Below, piece after piece: positions 1-11,179 of a DNA stretch of 64,000 nucleotides (position 1 is its first letter; each line of letters starts with the position of its first letter). The translations under genes and the position numbers were made by a program. Where the stretch lies: contig JAJTEM010000010.1 in NCBI GenBank assembly GCA_021299735.1, forward strand, positions 1 through 64,000, written 5' to 3'. The notes under the pieces are model-generated. The model had not been told where the DNA came from, ran no database searches, and saw only the letters and a program-made list of their open reading frames with translations. The stretch is from Burkholderiales bacterium (GTDB lineage: Bacteria > Pseudomonadota > Gammaproteobacteria > Burkholderiales > Burkholderiaceae_B).

Positions 1-279
1 ACCCCAAACCCGCAAGTGGTGGCAAACACCGTCGCAACCCAAATACCGACGGCCCTTAAAGGCCACCTTCCAAACTGTGGCATCCACCTGTGGTTTGATA
101 AACACGGTGTTGCTGCCTTCGCCCAACAATAAAAAGGGCTGACCTTCCTGCTTGACCCGGGCCAAAGCCGCTAGATCCTCCTGCTTGACCAGCAAACGTA
201 ACTCGCGAGCATGGGCTGGCAAACCAAAGGTGTGCAAGGGTTGCAGATCGACGCTGTGGGTGGCAGTGAGGGCTGACAT
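1..279 (-). CDS. murB: UDP-N-acetylenolpyruvoylglucosamine reductase, N-terminal part (truncated by window edge)
   Basis: Reverse-strand translation MSALTATHSVDLQPLHTFGLPAHARELRLLVKQEDL..FLLLGEGSNTVF has the MurB-type 'HTFG' and 'LGEGSN' motifs; ATG at 279. Confidence 0.85.
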   Translation of the reverse strand, partial: MSALTATHSVDLQPLHTFGLPAHARELRLLVKQEDLAALARVKQEGQPFLLLGEGSNTVFIKPQVDATVWKVAFKGRRYLGCDGVCHHLRVWG

Positions 280-330
280 AGTGGGGGGTCTAGCGATTAC
301 AATGAGGCATTATGCTTGAAGGAATGAACT

Positions 331-816
331 ATGCCGTCTTTTGATGTGGTCTGCAAACCAGATCTGATCGAATTGCGCAATGCGGTTGATCAGGTGAACA
401 AGGAAATTGGTACCCGCTTTGATTTTAAAGGCTCGGACTCCAAAGTTGAATTGAACGAAAACACCATCATGGTGTATGCCGACGATGATTTCAAACTGGA
501 GCAAGTTGCTGAAATTATTCGCAACAAATGCGCCAAACGAAATGTAGATGTTCGCTTTCTTGTTTTTGACAAGAAAGAGAAAATGTCAGGCGACAAGATT
601 AAGCAAACCGTGACCGTGAAAAACGGGCTGGACAAAGACCTGGCCAAACAGGTTGTGAAAGAAATCAAAGACAGCAAAATGAAAGTGCAGGCCAGCAGTC
701 AGGGCGACACTGTGCGCATTCAAGGTGCCAAGCGCGACGACTTGCAAAGTGCCATCGCCCTGCTGAAACAAAAAGTGACTGAAACACCACTGGGTTTCGA
801 AAACTTCCGCGATTAA
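331..816 (+). CDS. yajQ: YajQ family nucleotide-binding protein
   Basis: [35 protein letters not shown] start is typical of YajQ. Confidence 0.93.
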   Translation: MPSFDVVCKPDLIELRNAVDQVNKEIGTRFDFKGSDSKVELNENTIMVYADDDFKLEQVAEIIRNKCAKRNVDVRFLVFDKKEKMSGDKIKQTVTVKNGLDKDLAKQVVKEIKDSKMKVQASSQGDTVRIQGAKRDDLQSAIALLKQKVTETPLGFENFRD

Positions 817-844
817 AAACCCTGACGAGATTGAAGGACACGCC

Positions 845-1465
845 ATGAGCGCAGACCATTCACACGACCACGACCATGATCACGGTCATGAACACCACCA
901 CGAACACGGCCCGGATTGCGGGCACCACCACGAGGTGGTTTACAACAAGGTAGTCAAGGCCAACCACAAGGTGGCCGCAGTGTTACTTCGCAATGCGAAA
1001 ACCATTGAGCTTACTTTTGATGAGCGCCAGGAAGTGCCACACGATGTGAAAGCCACCGATGGCAGCACCCTGATTTGCCACTTGCATGACACAGTGGAAG
1101 TGGGTGACAAGCTGGTGTCGAACACCAATGAATGGGCAATTGTGGCGGCTGCGCAAGAGGAACTGTTTGAGGTTGAGCGGGGCCAAAAAGGTTTCGAAGA
1201 ATTCTTGCATGTGGCGGGCTTGAGCTTTTGGCCGGTTCAGTTAAACGACAAGGGCGCACGCGTTGTAGCAAGCCATGAATGCATGCACATGCTTGAGCAT
1301 TTTGAATTGAAATTCAGCACACTGACCGCACCCATGCTGGAAATTGTTGTACCTGAATTGAAGCACCATGATTGCTGTGACCATGACCATGGGCATGCAC
1401 ACGACCACAAACACGAGCACCAACATGAGCACAAGCACGGACCGGATTGCGGTCACGACCACTGA
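845..1465 (+). CDS. Histidine-rich UreE-like putative metallochaperone with His-rich tails at both ends
   Basis: N-terminal HSHDHDHDHGHEHHHEHGPDCGHHH and C-terminal HHDCCDHDHGHAHDHKHEHQHEHKHGPDCGHDH flank a core (LTFDERQEVPHDVKATDGSTLICHLHDTVEVGDKLV..VAAAQEELFEV..WPVQL) resembling UreE. Confidence 0.7.
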   Translation: MSADHSHDHDHDHGHEHHHEHGPDCGHHHEVVYNKVVKANHKVAAVLLRNAKTIELTFDERQEVPHDVKATDGSTLICHLHDTVEVGDKLVSNTNEWAIVAAAQEELFEVERGQKGFEEFLHVAGLSFWPVQLNDKGARVVASHECMHMLEHFELKFSTLTAPMLEIVVPELKHHDCCDHDHGHAHDHKHEHQHEHKHGPDCGHDH

Positions 1466-1523
1466 GCCAATCTAAAGCAGCAGCACCCCCGGCAGCAACA
1501 ACGCAGTAAGAGGATTCACAGGC

Positions 1524-4238
1524 ATGAGAGACGCACAGGCACCCATCACTTTCTACCGCAAGGACTACACCGCGCCGAATTACCGAATCAATAAAACTGA
1601 TTTGACATTCACACTGAACCCTTCGCGTACCAAGGTGGCAAGTCGCCTGGAATTTCAAGCCTGGAATCCATCCAACCCAGACAACTTGCCTTTGGAGCTG
1701 GATGGAGAGGACCTGGAACTGGAACAAGTGTTGCTCAATGGTGAAAAACTCGATCCCTCTCGCTACACCCAAAACACGACCAGCCTGACCATACACAACC
1801 CTGGCCGCGAGGGTGTGCTCGAAGTGACCGTTTACATTCAGCCCGACCAGAACACACGGCTTGAAGGCTTGTATGTGTCCAACGGTAATTTTTTCACGCA
1901 ATGCGAAGCACAAGGCTTCAGGCGCATTACCTATTTTCCTGATCGCCCCGATGTTCTTAGCCAGTTCACCGTCACCCTGATTGCCAATGAAGCCACACAC
2001 CCCGTGAGCCTTTCCAATGGCAATTTGATAGAAGAAAAAAAACTGGGTGAAGGTTTGCACATGACTCGCTGGGAAGACCCCTTCCCCAAGCCTGCATACC
2101 TGTTTGCCCTGGTGGCAGGCCGCTTTGTATGTCAGGAAGAAACCGTGCACAAAGGCGACGGAAAACCTGCTTTGTTGCAAGTGTGGGTTGAACCGGGCAA
2201 CCTGGATAAAACCGACTTTGCCATGCAAAGCCTGAAAAAATCAATTGATTGGGACCGCGAGCGGTTTGGCCTAGATCTTGATTTGGATCGCTTCATGATT
2301 GTGGCCACAGCCGATTTCAACATGGGTGCCATGGAAAACAAGGGCCTGAACATTTTCAACACCAAGTTCGTGTTCGCCAATCCCGAATTGGCCACCGACA
2401 TTGATTTTGAAAACGTTGAAAGCGTGGTGGGCCACGAGTACTTTCACAACTGGACAGGTAACCGCGTAACGTGCAGGGACTGGTTTCAACTGTCGCTGAA
2501 AGAAGGACTGACCGTGTTTCGCGACCAAGAGTTTTCAGCGGACATGATGGCTGAAGGCCTGGATGTTGTACAAGCCGATTCTGCGCGCGCTGTTAAACGG
2601 ATTGAAGATGTAAAGGTGTTGCGCGCCGCACAGTTTCCAGAAGATGCCGGCCCCATGGCCCACCCGATTCGCCCCGACAGTTATCAGGAAATCAACAATT
2701 TCTACACAGTGACCGTGTACGAAAAAGGGGCTGAGGTAATTCGCATGCAGCACACCTTGCTGGGCGAACAACTGTTTCAACGTGGCATGCAAATTTATTT
2801 CGAACGCCACGACGGCCAGGCCGTAACCTGCGAAGACTTTGTCAGCGCCATGGAAACTGCACTGCAAGAAGCCCACCCCGAACTGGATTTGAAGCAGTTC
2901 CGCCATTGGTATGCGCAAGCAGGAACACCCGAGGTGTTTGCAAGCTGGAAACAAAGCGACGGAAAACTTGAATTAACCCTGAAACAAACTTGCCGCCCTA
3001 CGCCGGGACAAGCCAACAAGCCAGCATTTCACATCCCTGTGAAGCTGGGTTTTGTTGAGCAGGCCAGCGGCCGCGACATGCCCTTGCAACTGGAAAGCCA
3101 AACTGCTGCGCTGCGTGGCGATGTGCTTGACTTTACACAGGCAGAGCAAACATTTGTATTCACTGGGCTGAACAAGCCCGTAGTGCCCTCGCTGCTTCGC
3201 GGATTTTCTGCACCGGTTATTTTGCAAACCGCGCACAGCACCGACGACCTCATCTTTCTGGCTGGGCATGACAACGACCCCTTCAACCGTTGGGACGCCT
3301 GCCAGAAAATTTACGGCAAAGCCATTCTGGATATTTACCAGCAACAAGGGCAAACCGGCGGCACCAACACCCAAGCTGCCGTGCAAATTGTAGAAAACCT
3401 GCTAAAAGACAAGCAGCTGTCTGATGGCTTCTTGGCCTTGGCCTTGCAATTGCCCAGCGAAGGAACCTTGCTTGAGGCATTCGACGGATTGGTAGACCCA
3501 GTGGCCATGCATTTTGCACGCACAACCCTGCGCGATTTACTGGCGTGCACCTTCGGTGCGAACTTCAAGACAATTTACGATGCACGCAATATGCCCGGGC
3601 AGCCCTACAGCTACAACGCAGTAGCCGCAAGCCAGCGGGCTTTGAAAAACGTGGCCTTGGCCTATTGGGTAGCAGCTAGCGCCGATGAAGAACTGACTGT
3701 GGCCAAGGCGCAGTATGCAGCTTCCAACAACATGACCGACCGCATGGCAGCACTAAGTAATATTGTGCACAACGGGCCAATCAACCCGCCTGAACTGACC
3801 GAGTTTTTTGAACGCTTCAAAAACGAAGCGTTGGCCGTGGACAAATGGTTTATGCTGCAGGCCACTGTGCCTGCTAGCAATGAAAACATCAACACCTTGC
3901 AAGCAGTGCGGGAGCTACTGAAGCACCCTTCATTTACGCTGAAGAATCCGAACCGGGCCCGTTCGCTTCTGGCCGCATTTGCCATGCAGAACCCCAGTGT
4001 ATTCCACTCACATTCAGGGGAAGGTTATGCCCTGTGGGCCGACCTTGTGATTGAGCTGAACACCATTAACCCTCAAGTGGCAGCACGCATGGCACGAGGG
4101 CTGGACCGTTGGACAAAACTGCTACCCGCATTGCAAGAGAAAGCACACCAACAGCTTGAGCGCATATTGGTTACAGATAAATTGTCTCCAGATGTACGGG
4201 AAGTAATTGGCAAGGCGCTGGACGCCGCCACCCATTAA
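1524..4238 (+). CDS. pepN: Aminopeptidase N (M1 family)
   Basis: GAMENKGLNIFN and HEYFHNWTGNRVTCRDWFQLSLKEGLTVFRDQEF motifs. Confidence 0.97.
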   Translation: MRDAQAPITFYRKDYTAPNYRINKTDLTFTLNPSRTKVASRLEFQAWNPSNPDNLPLELDGEDLELEQVLLNGEKLDPSRYTQNTTSLTIHNPGREGVLEVTVYIQPDQNTRLEGLYVSNGNFFTQCEAQGFRRITYFPDRPDVLSQFTVTLIANEATHPVSLSNGNLIEEKKLGEGLHMTRWEDPFPKPAYLFALVAGRFVCQEETVHKGDGKPALLQVWVEPGNLDKTDFAMQSLKKSIDWDRERFGLDLDLDRFMIVATADFNMGAMENKGLNIFNTKFVFANPELATDIDFENVESVVGHEYFHNWTGNRVTCRDWFQLSLKEGLTVFRDQEFSADMMAEGLDVVQADSARAVKRIEDVKVLRAAQFPEDAGPMAHPIRPDSYQEINNFYTVTVYEKGAEVIRMQHTLLGEQLFQRGMQIYFERHDGQAVTCEDFVSAMETALQEAHPELDLKQFRHWYAQAGTPEVFASWKQSDGKLELTLKQTCRPTPGQANKPAFHIPVKLGFVEQASGRDMPLQLESQTAALRGDVLDFTQAEQTFVFTGLNKPVVPSLLRGFSAPVILQTAHSTDDLIFLAGHDNDPFNRWDACQKIYGKAILDIYQQQGQTGGTNTQAAVQIVENLLKDKQLSDGFLALALQLPSEGTLLEAFDGLVDPVAMHFARTTLRDLLACTFGANFKTIYDARNMPGQPYSYNAVAASQRALKNVALAYWVAASADEELTVAKAQYAASNNMTDRMAALSNIVHNGPINPPELTEFFERFKNEALAVDKWFMLQATVPASNENINTLQAVRELLKHPSFTLKNPNRARSLLAAFAMQNPSVFHSHSGEGYALWADLVIELNTINPQVAARMARGLDRWTKLLPALQEKAHQQLERILVTDKLSPDVREVIGKALDAATH

Positions 4239-4271
4239 TTTTGAATTAGATTGAATTAGCAGAGGACAAGA

Positions 4272-5246
4272 ATGAGTATGAATTTGGCGCAGTACCTTGA
4301 ACACCATGCCGATGCGCACATGGGTGTGTTGATCACCGCGATTGCCGATGTTTCGCAATCCATTTCTGCAGCGGTTCACAAAGGTGCGTTGGGTGGCGTT
4401 TTGGGCAGTGCGGGTTCAGAAAACGTGCAAGGTGAAACCCAGAAAAAGCTCGACATCATCGCCAACGACATGATTCTGGATGCCCTTGCTGCGACTGGCG
4501 TAGTGGCTGGCATGGCCTCTGAAGAACTGGACGATTGCTCACCTGTAGCCGGGCATTCCGATCGCCCTTTTCTGGTGTTGTTCGACCCATTGGATGGTTC
4601 CAGTAACATTGATGTGAATGTATCAATTGGCACTATTTTCTCGGTGTTGCCCAACCCTGATGTGGGCGCAATCACCAATGAAAGCTTCCTGCAACCAGGC
4701 ACCGAACAACTGGCTGCGGGTTATGTGGTGTATGGCCCGCAAACCTCGCTTGTGCTTACATTTGGCAAAGGCGTTGTGGCCTTTACGCTGGATCGTGAAG
4801 CTGGCCAGTACATCCAAACCAGCGAGAGCATGGAGATTCCCGAGGACACCAAGGAATTTGCAATCAATATGTCGAACCAGCGCCACTGGTACGCACCGGT
4901 GCAGCGTTATATTGCGGAATTGCTGGAAGGGAAAACTGGTTCGCGTGGCAAAGACTTCAACATGCGCTGGATTGCATCCATGGTGGCCGATGTGCACCGT
5001 GTGCTCACCCGTGGTGGCATTTTTATGTACCCGAAAGACCTGCGTGACCCGAACAAGCCTGGCAAACTGCGCTTGATGTATGAAGCCAACCCAATGAGCC
5101 TGTTGGTAGAGCAAGCCGGCGGCAAAAGCTTTGATGCCACTCAGCGCATTCTGGACATACAGCCCACTGATTTACACCAGCGCTGCGCGGTGATGCTGGG
5201 TTCAGCCAATGAAGTGCAGAGAGTCAGTGATTATCATAAAAACTGA
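4272..5246 (+). CDS. fbp: Class 1 fructose-1,6-bisphosphatase
   Basis: [21 protein letters not shown] motif and full-length FBPase-I-like sequence. Confidence 0.96.
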   Translation: MSMNLAQYLEHHADAHMGVLITAIADVSQSISAAVHKGALGGVLGSAGSENVQGETQKKLDIIANDMILDALAATGVVAGMASEELDDCSPVAGHSDRPFLVLFDPLDGSSNIDVNVSIGTIFSVLPNPDVGAITNESFLQPGTEQLAAGYVVYGPQTSLVLTFGKGVVAFTLDREAGQYIQTSESMEIPEDTKEFAINMSNQRHWYAPVQRYIAELLEGKTGSRGKDFNMRWIASMVADVHRVLTRGGIFMYPKDLRDPNKPGKLRLMYEANPMSLLVEQAGGKSFDATQRILDIQPTDLHQRCAVMLGSANEVQRVSDYHKN

Positions 5247-5303
5247 ACCAACATAGTTTAGCGATGTGTTTGTTAACTCAGTTAGCAAACTAAGTTAGCA
5301 AGC

Positions 5304-6911
5304 TTAATTGCCAAACTTCGCGAACTCCCGCTCTGCATCCGCTTTGCGTTTGTACTCGCGTTGTTTGGCATCAATTTCAGCAAGTAAATAATAGTTGTCT
5401 TTCGCGAAGCGCTTGGCAATTTCCGCCTGCTCAATGGCTGGCAAATAAGCTTGGCGCGCATTATAAGACTGCGCCAAGGCCATGTGGTGTTCGGCAGGCT
5501 TTCGCAAAGCCAAGGCACTTTGGGCGAGCAAATCAAACACCTCGGGCACAGAGCGATAAGCTTGGGCCAGTTCTTGCAGGTAGGCATCTGATTCGGCAAA
5601 CAAACCCAAGCGCTGCAAACCCTCGGCGTACAGCAAGCGAATTGACATTTCGTTTTTGAACTCATTTCGCAAAGCCGTAAGCTGGCCCAAAATTGCCTTT
5701 TCCTGAGCATTCAAGGCTGAACGCTCCCTTGCCGGGCGCTGATCAATGGGTGCTGAAGCCAGAGGCAGGCTGACATCCATGGCCATTCGCATGCGTTGAC
5801 TTTGTAAAAGCAAAGGTATCTCTGTTTTTTTAACCACAGACTGCCTTGATTTAAATAACTCAATGGCCTTTTCACTGGTCGCAAGAGCCTCACGCTTACG
5901 ACCCATGGAATTCAACACAAGTGAGCGGCCATATGCCAATGCCACGGGGTCGTTTATGCCCTCTTGGTCGTTCGGTGATTCGAAGGTTCGCAAACGGTCA
6001 GCCAATTGCTGATTGCTTCGCTCTGCAAAAACAATCGACTTCACACGAATCAACTCAAATTCCAGATTGGCCTGTTTCTGGCCTTGGCTGGAATTGTTTT
6101 CAAGGCCCGCCCGGTTTCGTATGTCGGCAATTCGTTCAGTGGTTAGCGGGTGTGTACGCAAATAGGAAGGCGCATTGTTCTCATACAGCCGTGAAGCTGT
6201 TTGCAAACGCCCAAAAAAATCTACCATGCCTTGGGTATCAAAACCGGCCTGCTGGAGTGTTAAAAACCCAACCCTGTCGGCCTCACGTTCTGCATCGCGA
6301 GAAAAAGACAATTGCTGGTCAATTGAGTAGCCAGCGCCCGCAGCCATAAGGCCAGAGGCCGCTTGAGGATTGGAACCCGCAACAAGCAGAGCCGCAATCA
6401 TCGCCGCAGTGGCCACCAAGCTGGACTGCCTTTGTTGACCGAAACGGCGTGCAATATGACGCTGGGTTACATGCCCCACTTCGTGCGCCAACACAGAGGC
6501 CAATTCAGATTCTGTTTGCGAAGCCGCAATAAGCCCAGTGTGTACACCAATGTAGCCACCGGGCATGGCAAACGCATTCACTGATTTGTCGGTCACTAAA
6601 AAAAACTCGAAATTTGAAGGTGATTCCGAAGCAGCCTGAACAATTCTGTTTCCCAAACGGCTGATATAGCCCGTAATTTCAGGGTCAGTATTTACCGCGC
6701 CAAAGGCCCGATAATCTTTCATGATCAGGGCACCCAAGCGCCGCTCGTCCTGAACCGAAAGCTCGGCACCACCCGCATCACCCAGGCTTGGCAGGTTATT
6801 CAAGCCATCGGCATGCGCGATCGGCAATGGCATAGGCGACAGCATGGAAGACAGCAGCAGAGTACTGCACAACACTCTTGCAACACATTTCCGAAATTCA
6901 AGGCGCATCAT
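5304..6911 (-). CDS. M48 family metalloprotease with TPR-like C-terminus (BepA-like)
   Basis: HEVGHVTQRH motif, signal peptide, YGRSL..TPR-like C-terminus; start taken at MMRLEF (6911) rather than the ORF-track start. Confidence 0.88.
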   Translation of the reverse strand: MMRLEFRKCVARVLCSTLLLSSMLSPMPLPIAHADGLNNLPSLGDAGGAELSVQDERRLGALIMKDYRAFGAVNTDPEITGYISRLGNRIVQAASESPSNFEFFLVTDKSVNAFAMPGGYIGVHTGLIAASQTESELASVLAHEVGHVTQRHIARRFGQQRQSSLVATAAMIAALLVAGSNPQAASGLMAAGAGYSIDQQLSFSRDAEREADRVGFLTLQQAGFDTQGMVDFFGRLQTASRLYENNAPSYLRTHPLTTERIADIRNRAGLENNSSQGQKQANLEFELIRVKSIVFAERSNQQLADRLRTFESPNDQEGINDPVALAYGRSLVLNSMGRKREALATSEKAIELFKSRQSVVKKTEIPLLLQSQRMRMAMDVSLPLASAPIDQRPARERSALNAQEKAILGQLTALRNEFKNEMSIRLLYAEGLQRLGLFAESDAYLQELAQAYRSVPEVFDLLAQSALALRKPAEHHMALAQSYNARQAYLPAIEQAEIAKRFAKDNYYLLAEIDAKQREYKRKADAEREFAKFGN

Positions 6912-7075
6912 GGGCTTTTTACGGTAGTAGTGTGGGTATGATAACGCGATGAAAAACAAGTTCAATCAACTTCGGGCTTGGCACTGCGTTTCCTTCGGTA
7001 AATTTAGGTAAACGCGAGGAAAAAGCCAGCAGCACCATTGACGTTGACATAACACGCCAGCAGGGGATTACGACA

Positions 7076-7546
7076 ATGAACGAACTTACGCACTTTGATC
7101 AGGAAGGTAACGCGCACATGGTAGATGTGGGCGGAAAAAGCGAAACCGAACGCAAAGCGGTAGCAACTGGAACTATTCAATTGGGCAAAGAGGCCTACGC
7201 AGTGCTCAAAGCCGGCACCGCCAAAAAAGGCGATGTGTTGGGCGTGGCCAGAATTGCGGCCATACAGGGCGCAAAACGTACTTCCGAACTTATTCCCCTG
7301 TGCCACCCACTGCCGCTGACCAGGCTGGCTGTGGAGTTTGAATTGAATGATGAACTGTGCGAGGTTTACTGCACCTGCATCGCGCAAACTGTGGGGAAAA
7401 CCGGGGTGGAAATGGAAGCCCTAACCGGTGTTCAGGTAGGGCTTCTCACCATTTACGACATGCTTAAGGCAATCGACAAAGGCATGATAATGACTCAAAC
7501 CAGGTTGCTAGAGAAGCGTGGTGGTAAGAGTGATTATCGGATATAG
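7076..7546 (+). CDS. moaC: Cyclic pyranopterin monophosphate synthase
   Basis: [51 protein letters not shown]. Confidence 0.97.
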   Translation: MNELTHFDQEGNAHMVDVGGKSETERKAVATGTIQLGKEAYAVLKAGTAKKGDVLGVARIAAIQGAKRTSELIPLCHPLPLTRLAVEFELNDELCEVYCTCIAQTVGKTGVEMEALTGVQVGLLTIYDMLKAIDKGMIMTQTRLLEKRGGKSDYRI

Positions 7547-7553
7547 ATATCAA

Positions 7554-8057
7554 TCAATCCACATTTGTATTTCGACATGATGCAGGAATGTAGCGGAGCA
7601 GATCTCCAGTAACGTTGGTCACGCAACGCCACTGACCGATTGGTTCGGTAGCAGATGTGTGGCGCGCACTGCCAGTCCATGGAATTAGAGCAATAAACTG
7701 AGCAGTAGTTAAACCGGCTGCAACCTCATTGTTCTTGAAATTGACCTGGATTCTACCTTGGGCCAGAACAGCCAACGATTCGGAATATTTGCTGTTGTTC
7801 GATACAGCAGCTTGACACCCAGCCTCACCAGCGTTGGATGGCCAAGAATTGCTTGTCGCCGCGAACTCAACAACGCCGGTTTTACATGCTTGAGCCAAAT
7901 TAACCAACTCGGTTACTTTGGATCGGTTCAAGTAATCTTGGAAAGCAGGAATCGCAATTGCCGACAGCACACCGATAATTGCAATACCAATCATCAATTC
8001 AATCAGGGTAAAACCCTTGGAAATTTTGCTTCGGGTAAAAGCTCTCTGGGTATTCAT
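7554..8057 (-). CDS. Type IV pilin / prepilin
   Basis: Class III signal KG|FTLIELMIGIAIIGVLSAIAIPAFQDYLNRSKVTEL; C-terminal Cys pair; start taken at MNTQRAF. Confidence 0.92.
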   Translation of the reverse strand: MNTQRAFTRSKISKGFTLIELMIGIAIIGVLSAIAIPAFQDYLNRSKVTELVNLAQACKTGVVEFAATSNSWPSNAGEAGCQAAVSNNSKYSESLAVLAQGRIQVNFKNNEVAAGLTTAQFIALIPWTGSARHTSATEPIGQWRCVTNVTGDLLRYIPASCRNTNVD

Positions 8058-8138
8058 CGTTGCAATCCTCACATCGAAAAGTGGCGTAGAAACCTCATTC
8101 TTCTGTGATTAGCAAACTGCAAATACCCCCGCTAGGGT

Positions 8139-8180
8139 TAAAAAAAGAACCCCACCATTCAGAGTGAACAATGGGGTTCT
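8139..8180 (-). terminator. Rho-independent terminator downstream of sucCD
   Basis: Minus strand AGAACCCCATT...AATGGTGGGGTTCTTTTTTTA hairpin plus T-tract. Confidence 0.8.
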
Positions 8181-8218
8181 ATTTCTTTGGGCCAAAAGAG
8201 GCCCAAACATAAACATGC

Positions 8219-9106
8219 TTACGCGCCGATTGCCTTCTTCAGCAATTGACCCATGACAGATGGGTCTTTGGTTACGGTAATACCGCACTCTTCCATAATG
8301 GCGAGCTTTTCTTGCGCAGTGCCTTTACCACCAGAAATAATGGCGCCAGCGTGGCCCATACGCTTTCCGGGAGGGGCAGTAACACCAGCGATGAAACCAA
8401 CCACGGGCTTTTTCATGTTGTCCTTCACCCACAAGGCGGCTTCTTCTTCATCACTGCCGCCAATTTCACCGATCATGACCACGGCATCGGTGTCAGGATC
8501 ATCGTTGAACATGCGCATAACATCGATGTGCTTTAATCCATTCACGGGATCGCCACCAATACCCACAGCGGTGGACTGGCCCAAGCCCAGCTCAGTTAGC
8601 TGACCAACTGCTTCATAGGTGAGTGTGCCTGAACGAGATACAACGCCAATACGGCCCTTTTTGTGAATATGGCCAGGCATAATGCCGATCTTGATTTCAT
8701 CGGGGGTAATAACGCCTGGACAGTTTGGACCAACCACGATGGTTTTACGGCCTTCGCGGCGCATGCGATCACGCACTTCGATCATGTCGCGAACTGGAAT
8801 ACCCTCGGTAATGCAAATAACCAAATCCAGGTCTGCTTCAACAGCTTCCCAAATTGCAGCGGCTGCAAAGGGGGGAGGTACATAAATAACCGATGCATTG
8901 GCACCAGTTTGTTTTTTGGCGTCGGCCACGGTGCCGTAAATTGGCACGCCTTCAAAGTCTTCACCCGCTTTTTTGGGGTTGACACCCGCAACAAAGCAGT
9001 TTTTACCGTTGGCGTATTCGCGGCACATGCGCGTGTGAAACTGACCAGTTTTACCAGTAATACCTTGGGTAATTACCTTGGTGTTTTTGTTAATCAGAAT
9101 AGACAT
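8219..9106 (-). CDS. sucD: Succinyl-CoA synthetase subunit alpha
   Basis: [56 protein letters not shown]. Confidence 0.97.
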   Translation of the reverse strand: MSILINKNTKVITQGITGKTGQFHTRMCREYANGKNCFVAGVNPKKAGEDFEGVPIYGTVADAKKQTGANASVIYVPPPFAAAAIWEAVEADLDLVICITEGIPVRDMIEVRDRMRREGRKTIVVGPNCPGVITPDEIKIGIMPGHIHKKGRIGVVSRSGTLTYEAVGQLTELGLGQSTAVGIGGDPVNGLKHIDVMRMFNDDPDTDAVVMIGEIGGSDEEEAALWVKDNMKKPVVGFIAGVTAPPGKRMGHAGAIISGGKGTAQEKLAIMEECGITVTKDPSVMGQLLKKAIGA

Positions 9107-9159
9107 TGTGAAAATCCTTTATCGTGTTGAATGGCTGTCGAATAGGGGAAACCCGGCGC

Positions 9160-10326
9160 TTAAGCGCCTTTGGTTGCAGCCACCACTTTTTGAGCAGCCT
9201 CGCCCATGGTGTTCGCTGCAATGATTGGCAAACCAGATTCAGCCAAAATTTTCTTGCCCAAATCTTCGTTCGTGCCTTTCATGCGCACAACCAGGGGAAC
9301 CGACAAACCCACCGCTTTTGATGCAGCCACTACACCATCGGCGATCACATCGCAACGCATGATGCCGCCGAAAATATTCACCAAAATGGCTTTCAAATTC
9401 GGGTTTTTCAACATAATTTTGAAAGCTTCAGTTACTTTCTCAGTAGTGGCACCACCTCCCACATCCAGGAAGTTGGCTGGCTCGCCACCAAACAACTTGA
9501 TTGTGTCCATGGTGGCCATGGCCAAACCAGCGCCGTTAACCAAGCAACCAATATTGCCATCCAGGCTGATGTAGCTTAGATCGAATTTGCTGGCTTCAAT
9601 TTCAGCGGCGTCTTCTTCAGCCAAGTCGCGCAAAGCCACAATTTCAGGGTGACGATGCAAAGCGTTTGAGTCAAAGTTCAGTTTCGCATCCAGCGCAATA
9701 ATGTCGCCAGAACCAGTCAGGATAAGCGGGTTGATTTCCGCCAGGCTGGCATCGGTTTCCCAGAACGCCTTGTACAAGCCTTGAAATGCCACACGTGCCT
9801 TGACCACAGAACCAGCGGGAATACCGATTTTCACAGCCAAATCGTCTGCTTCGGCGTTGGTTAAACCTGTAACGGGATCCACATAAACTTTGTGAATCAA
9901 TTCAGGGGTGTGTTCAGCCACCTCTTCAATTTCCATACCGCCTTCACTAGAGGCCATCACGCACACACGCTGGGTAACACGATCAACCACCATACCAACG
10001 TAGTATTCTTTTTTAATGTCAGCACCCTCTTCAACCAGCAAACGGCTTACTTTTTGACCTTCCGGACTTGTTTGATGAGTGATCAGCTGCATGCCCAGAA
10101 TTTGGCTTGCGTAAGTTTTTACATCAGCCATGCTCTTGGCCACTTTTACGCCACCGCCCTTACCACGGCCACCTGCGTGAATTTGCGCCTTCACAACCCA
10201 AACTGGTCCGCCCAGTTTTTCTGCGGCAGCTACCGCCTCATCGATTGAAAAACAGGGGTAGCCTGTAGGAACAGCCACGCCGTACTTTTTCAGAATTTCC
10301 TTGCCTTGATACTCGTGAATCTTCAT
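9160..10326 (-). CDS. sucC: ADP-forming succinyl-CoA synthetase subunit beta
   Basis: [42 protein letters not shown]. Confidence 0.97.
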   Translation of the reverse strand: MKIHEYQGKEILKKYGVAVPTGYPCFSIDEAVAAAEKLGGPVWVVKAQIHAGGRGKGGGVKVAKSMADVKTYASQILGMQLITHQTSPEGQKVSRLLVEEGADIKKEYYVGMVVDRVTQRVCVMASSEGGMEIEEVAEHTPELIHKVYVDPVTGLTNAEADDLAVKIGIPAGSVVKARVAFQGLYKAFWETDASLAEINPLILTGSGDIIALDAKLNFDSNALHRHPEIVALRDLAEEDAAEIEASKFDLSYISLDGNIGCLVNGAGLAMATMDTIKLFGGEPANFLDVGGGATTEKVTEAFKIMLKNPNLKAILVNIFGGIMRCDVIADGVVAASKAVGLSVPLVVRMKGTNEDLGKKILAESGLPIIAANTMGEAAQKVVAATKGA

Positions 10327-10594
10327 TTGAATTCCTTGCTGGGAAAGTTAATGCAAGCCGGCTAGACGCAACGGAGCGACTGAACTGACAACATTGTAAA
10401 GTGGAGAGTGTTTTTTTCGCGTGACAGCGCAAGCGGGTTCTCGGACGTAAAGCCGAGGCAAGGATGAGGCATGGCAAGCATGCTATTGGGGTTTTTATCC
10501 ATCTCTTTCTTTGCTTCTTGTGTCGTTGAATAACGCTTCGTTATTTAACTAGACTATCACTTCTATGGAAACACATAAGCCGGGGCGAATGATA

Positions 10595-11179
10595 TCACGC
10601 ATTGGATTTTAACTCAGCTACAATGCGCCGCCAGGCGCGATCAATGTTGCCAAATTCAAACCCACGGGCTGAGAGCCCGCGAAAAACCTTGGACTTCAAA
10701 GCCAGCAGTTCGCCCGAATCTAATTCACCCTCGCAATTAACCACACTTTCGAGTGATACCCCTTGCCTGCGTTTTATCCAGTCGTAGGCTCGATCTTCTT
10801 CGCCGCCCAATACTTGAACGTCAAAATTAGCCTGCTCAAGCGATTTGATATCGCCCAAACCATGTTGCCCCAACTCGGCAGAAATGGCGCGGTCTCCAAA
10901 AGTAGGTGCACGCCTGCGAAAGAGGCTTAATTTGAAACGTTCATCCGATTGAAATTGATGAGATGTGGCCCATTCGATTGCCTCGTCTACTTCGCTGATT
11001 TCATAACCGCGTTGTAGCAACTTGGCACGTAGTTCAGATTGGCTGTGTTCCCGGCGGGCGAGCAATGCAATCGCCTTTGATTTGGCCGAGGCCACAGGCT
11101 TTTTGTGGCCTGTGGCACTGTCGAAAGAGCGCTTGTTTGGCTGCCTGGTTGACAGCTTACTCGGCGTCTTCGACTTCAT
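10595..11179 (-). CDS. recX: Regulatory protein RecX
   Basis: Downstream of recA, RecX-type [21 protein letters not shown]; start may lie further downstream. Confidence 0.88.
   Translation of the reverse strand: MKSKTPSKLSTRQPNKRSFDSATGHKKPVASAKSKAIALLARREHSQSELRAKLLQRGYEISEVDEAIEWATSHQFQSDERFKLSLFRRRAPTFGDRAISAELGQHGLGDIKSLEQANFDVQVLGGEEDRAYDWIKRRQGVSLESVVNCEGELDSGELLALKSKVFRGLSARGFEFGNIDRAWRRIVAELKSNA

Noticed and set aside
1314-2228. 304-aa minus-strand ORF opposite the His-rich gene and pepN
   Set aside because: Shadow ORF; pepN on the plus strand is conserved over its full length.
5270-5303. Short direct repeat AGTTAGCAAAC/AGTTAGCAAGC between fbp and the M48 protease gene
   Set aside because: Only two imperfect 11-nt copies, no other feature; likely chance or part of a weak convergent terminator.
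8073-8140. Possible sigma-54 promoter upstream of the pilin gene
   Set aside because: No GG-N10-GC pair with correct spacing could be found.
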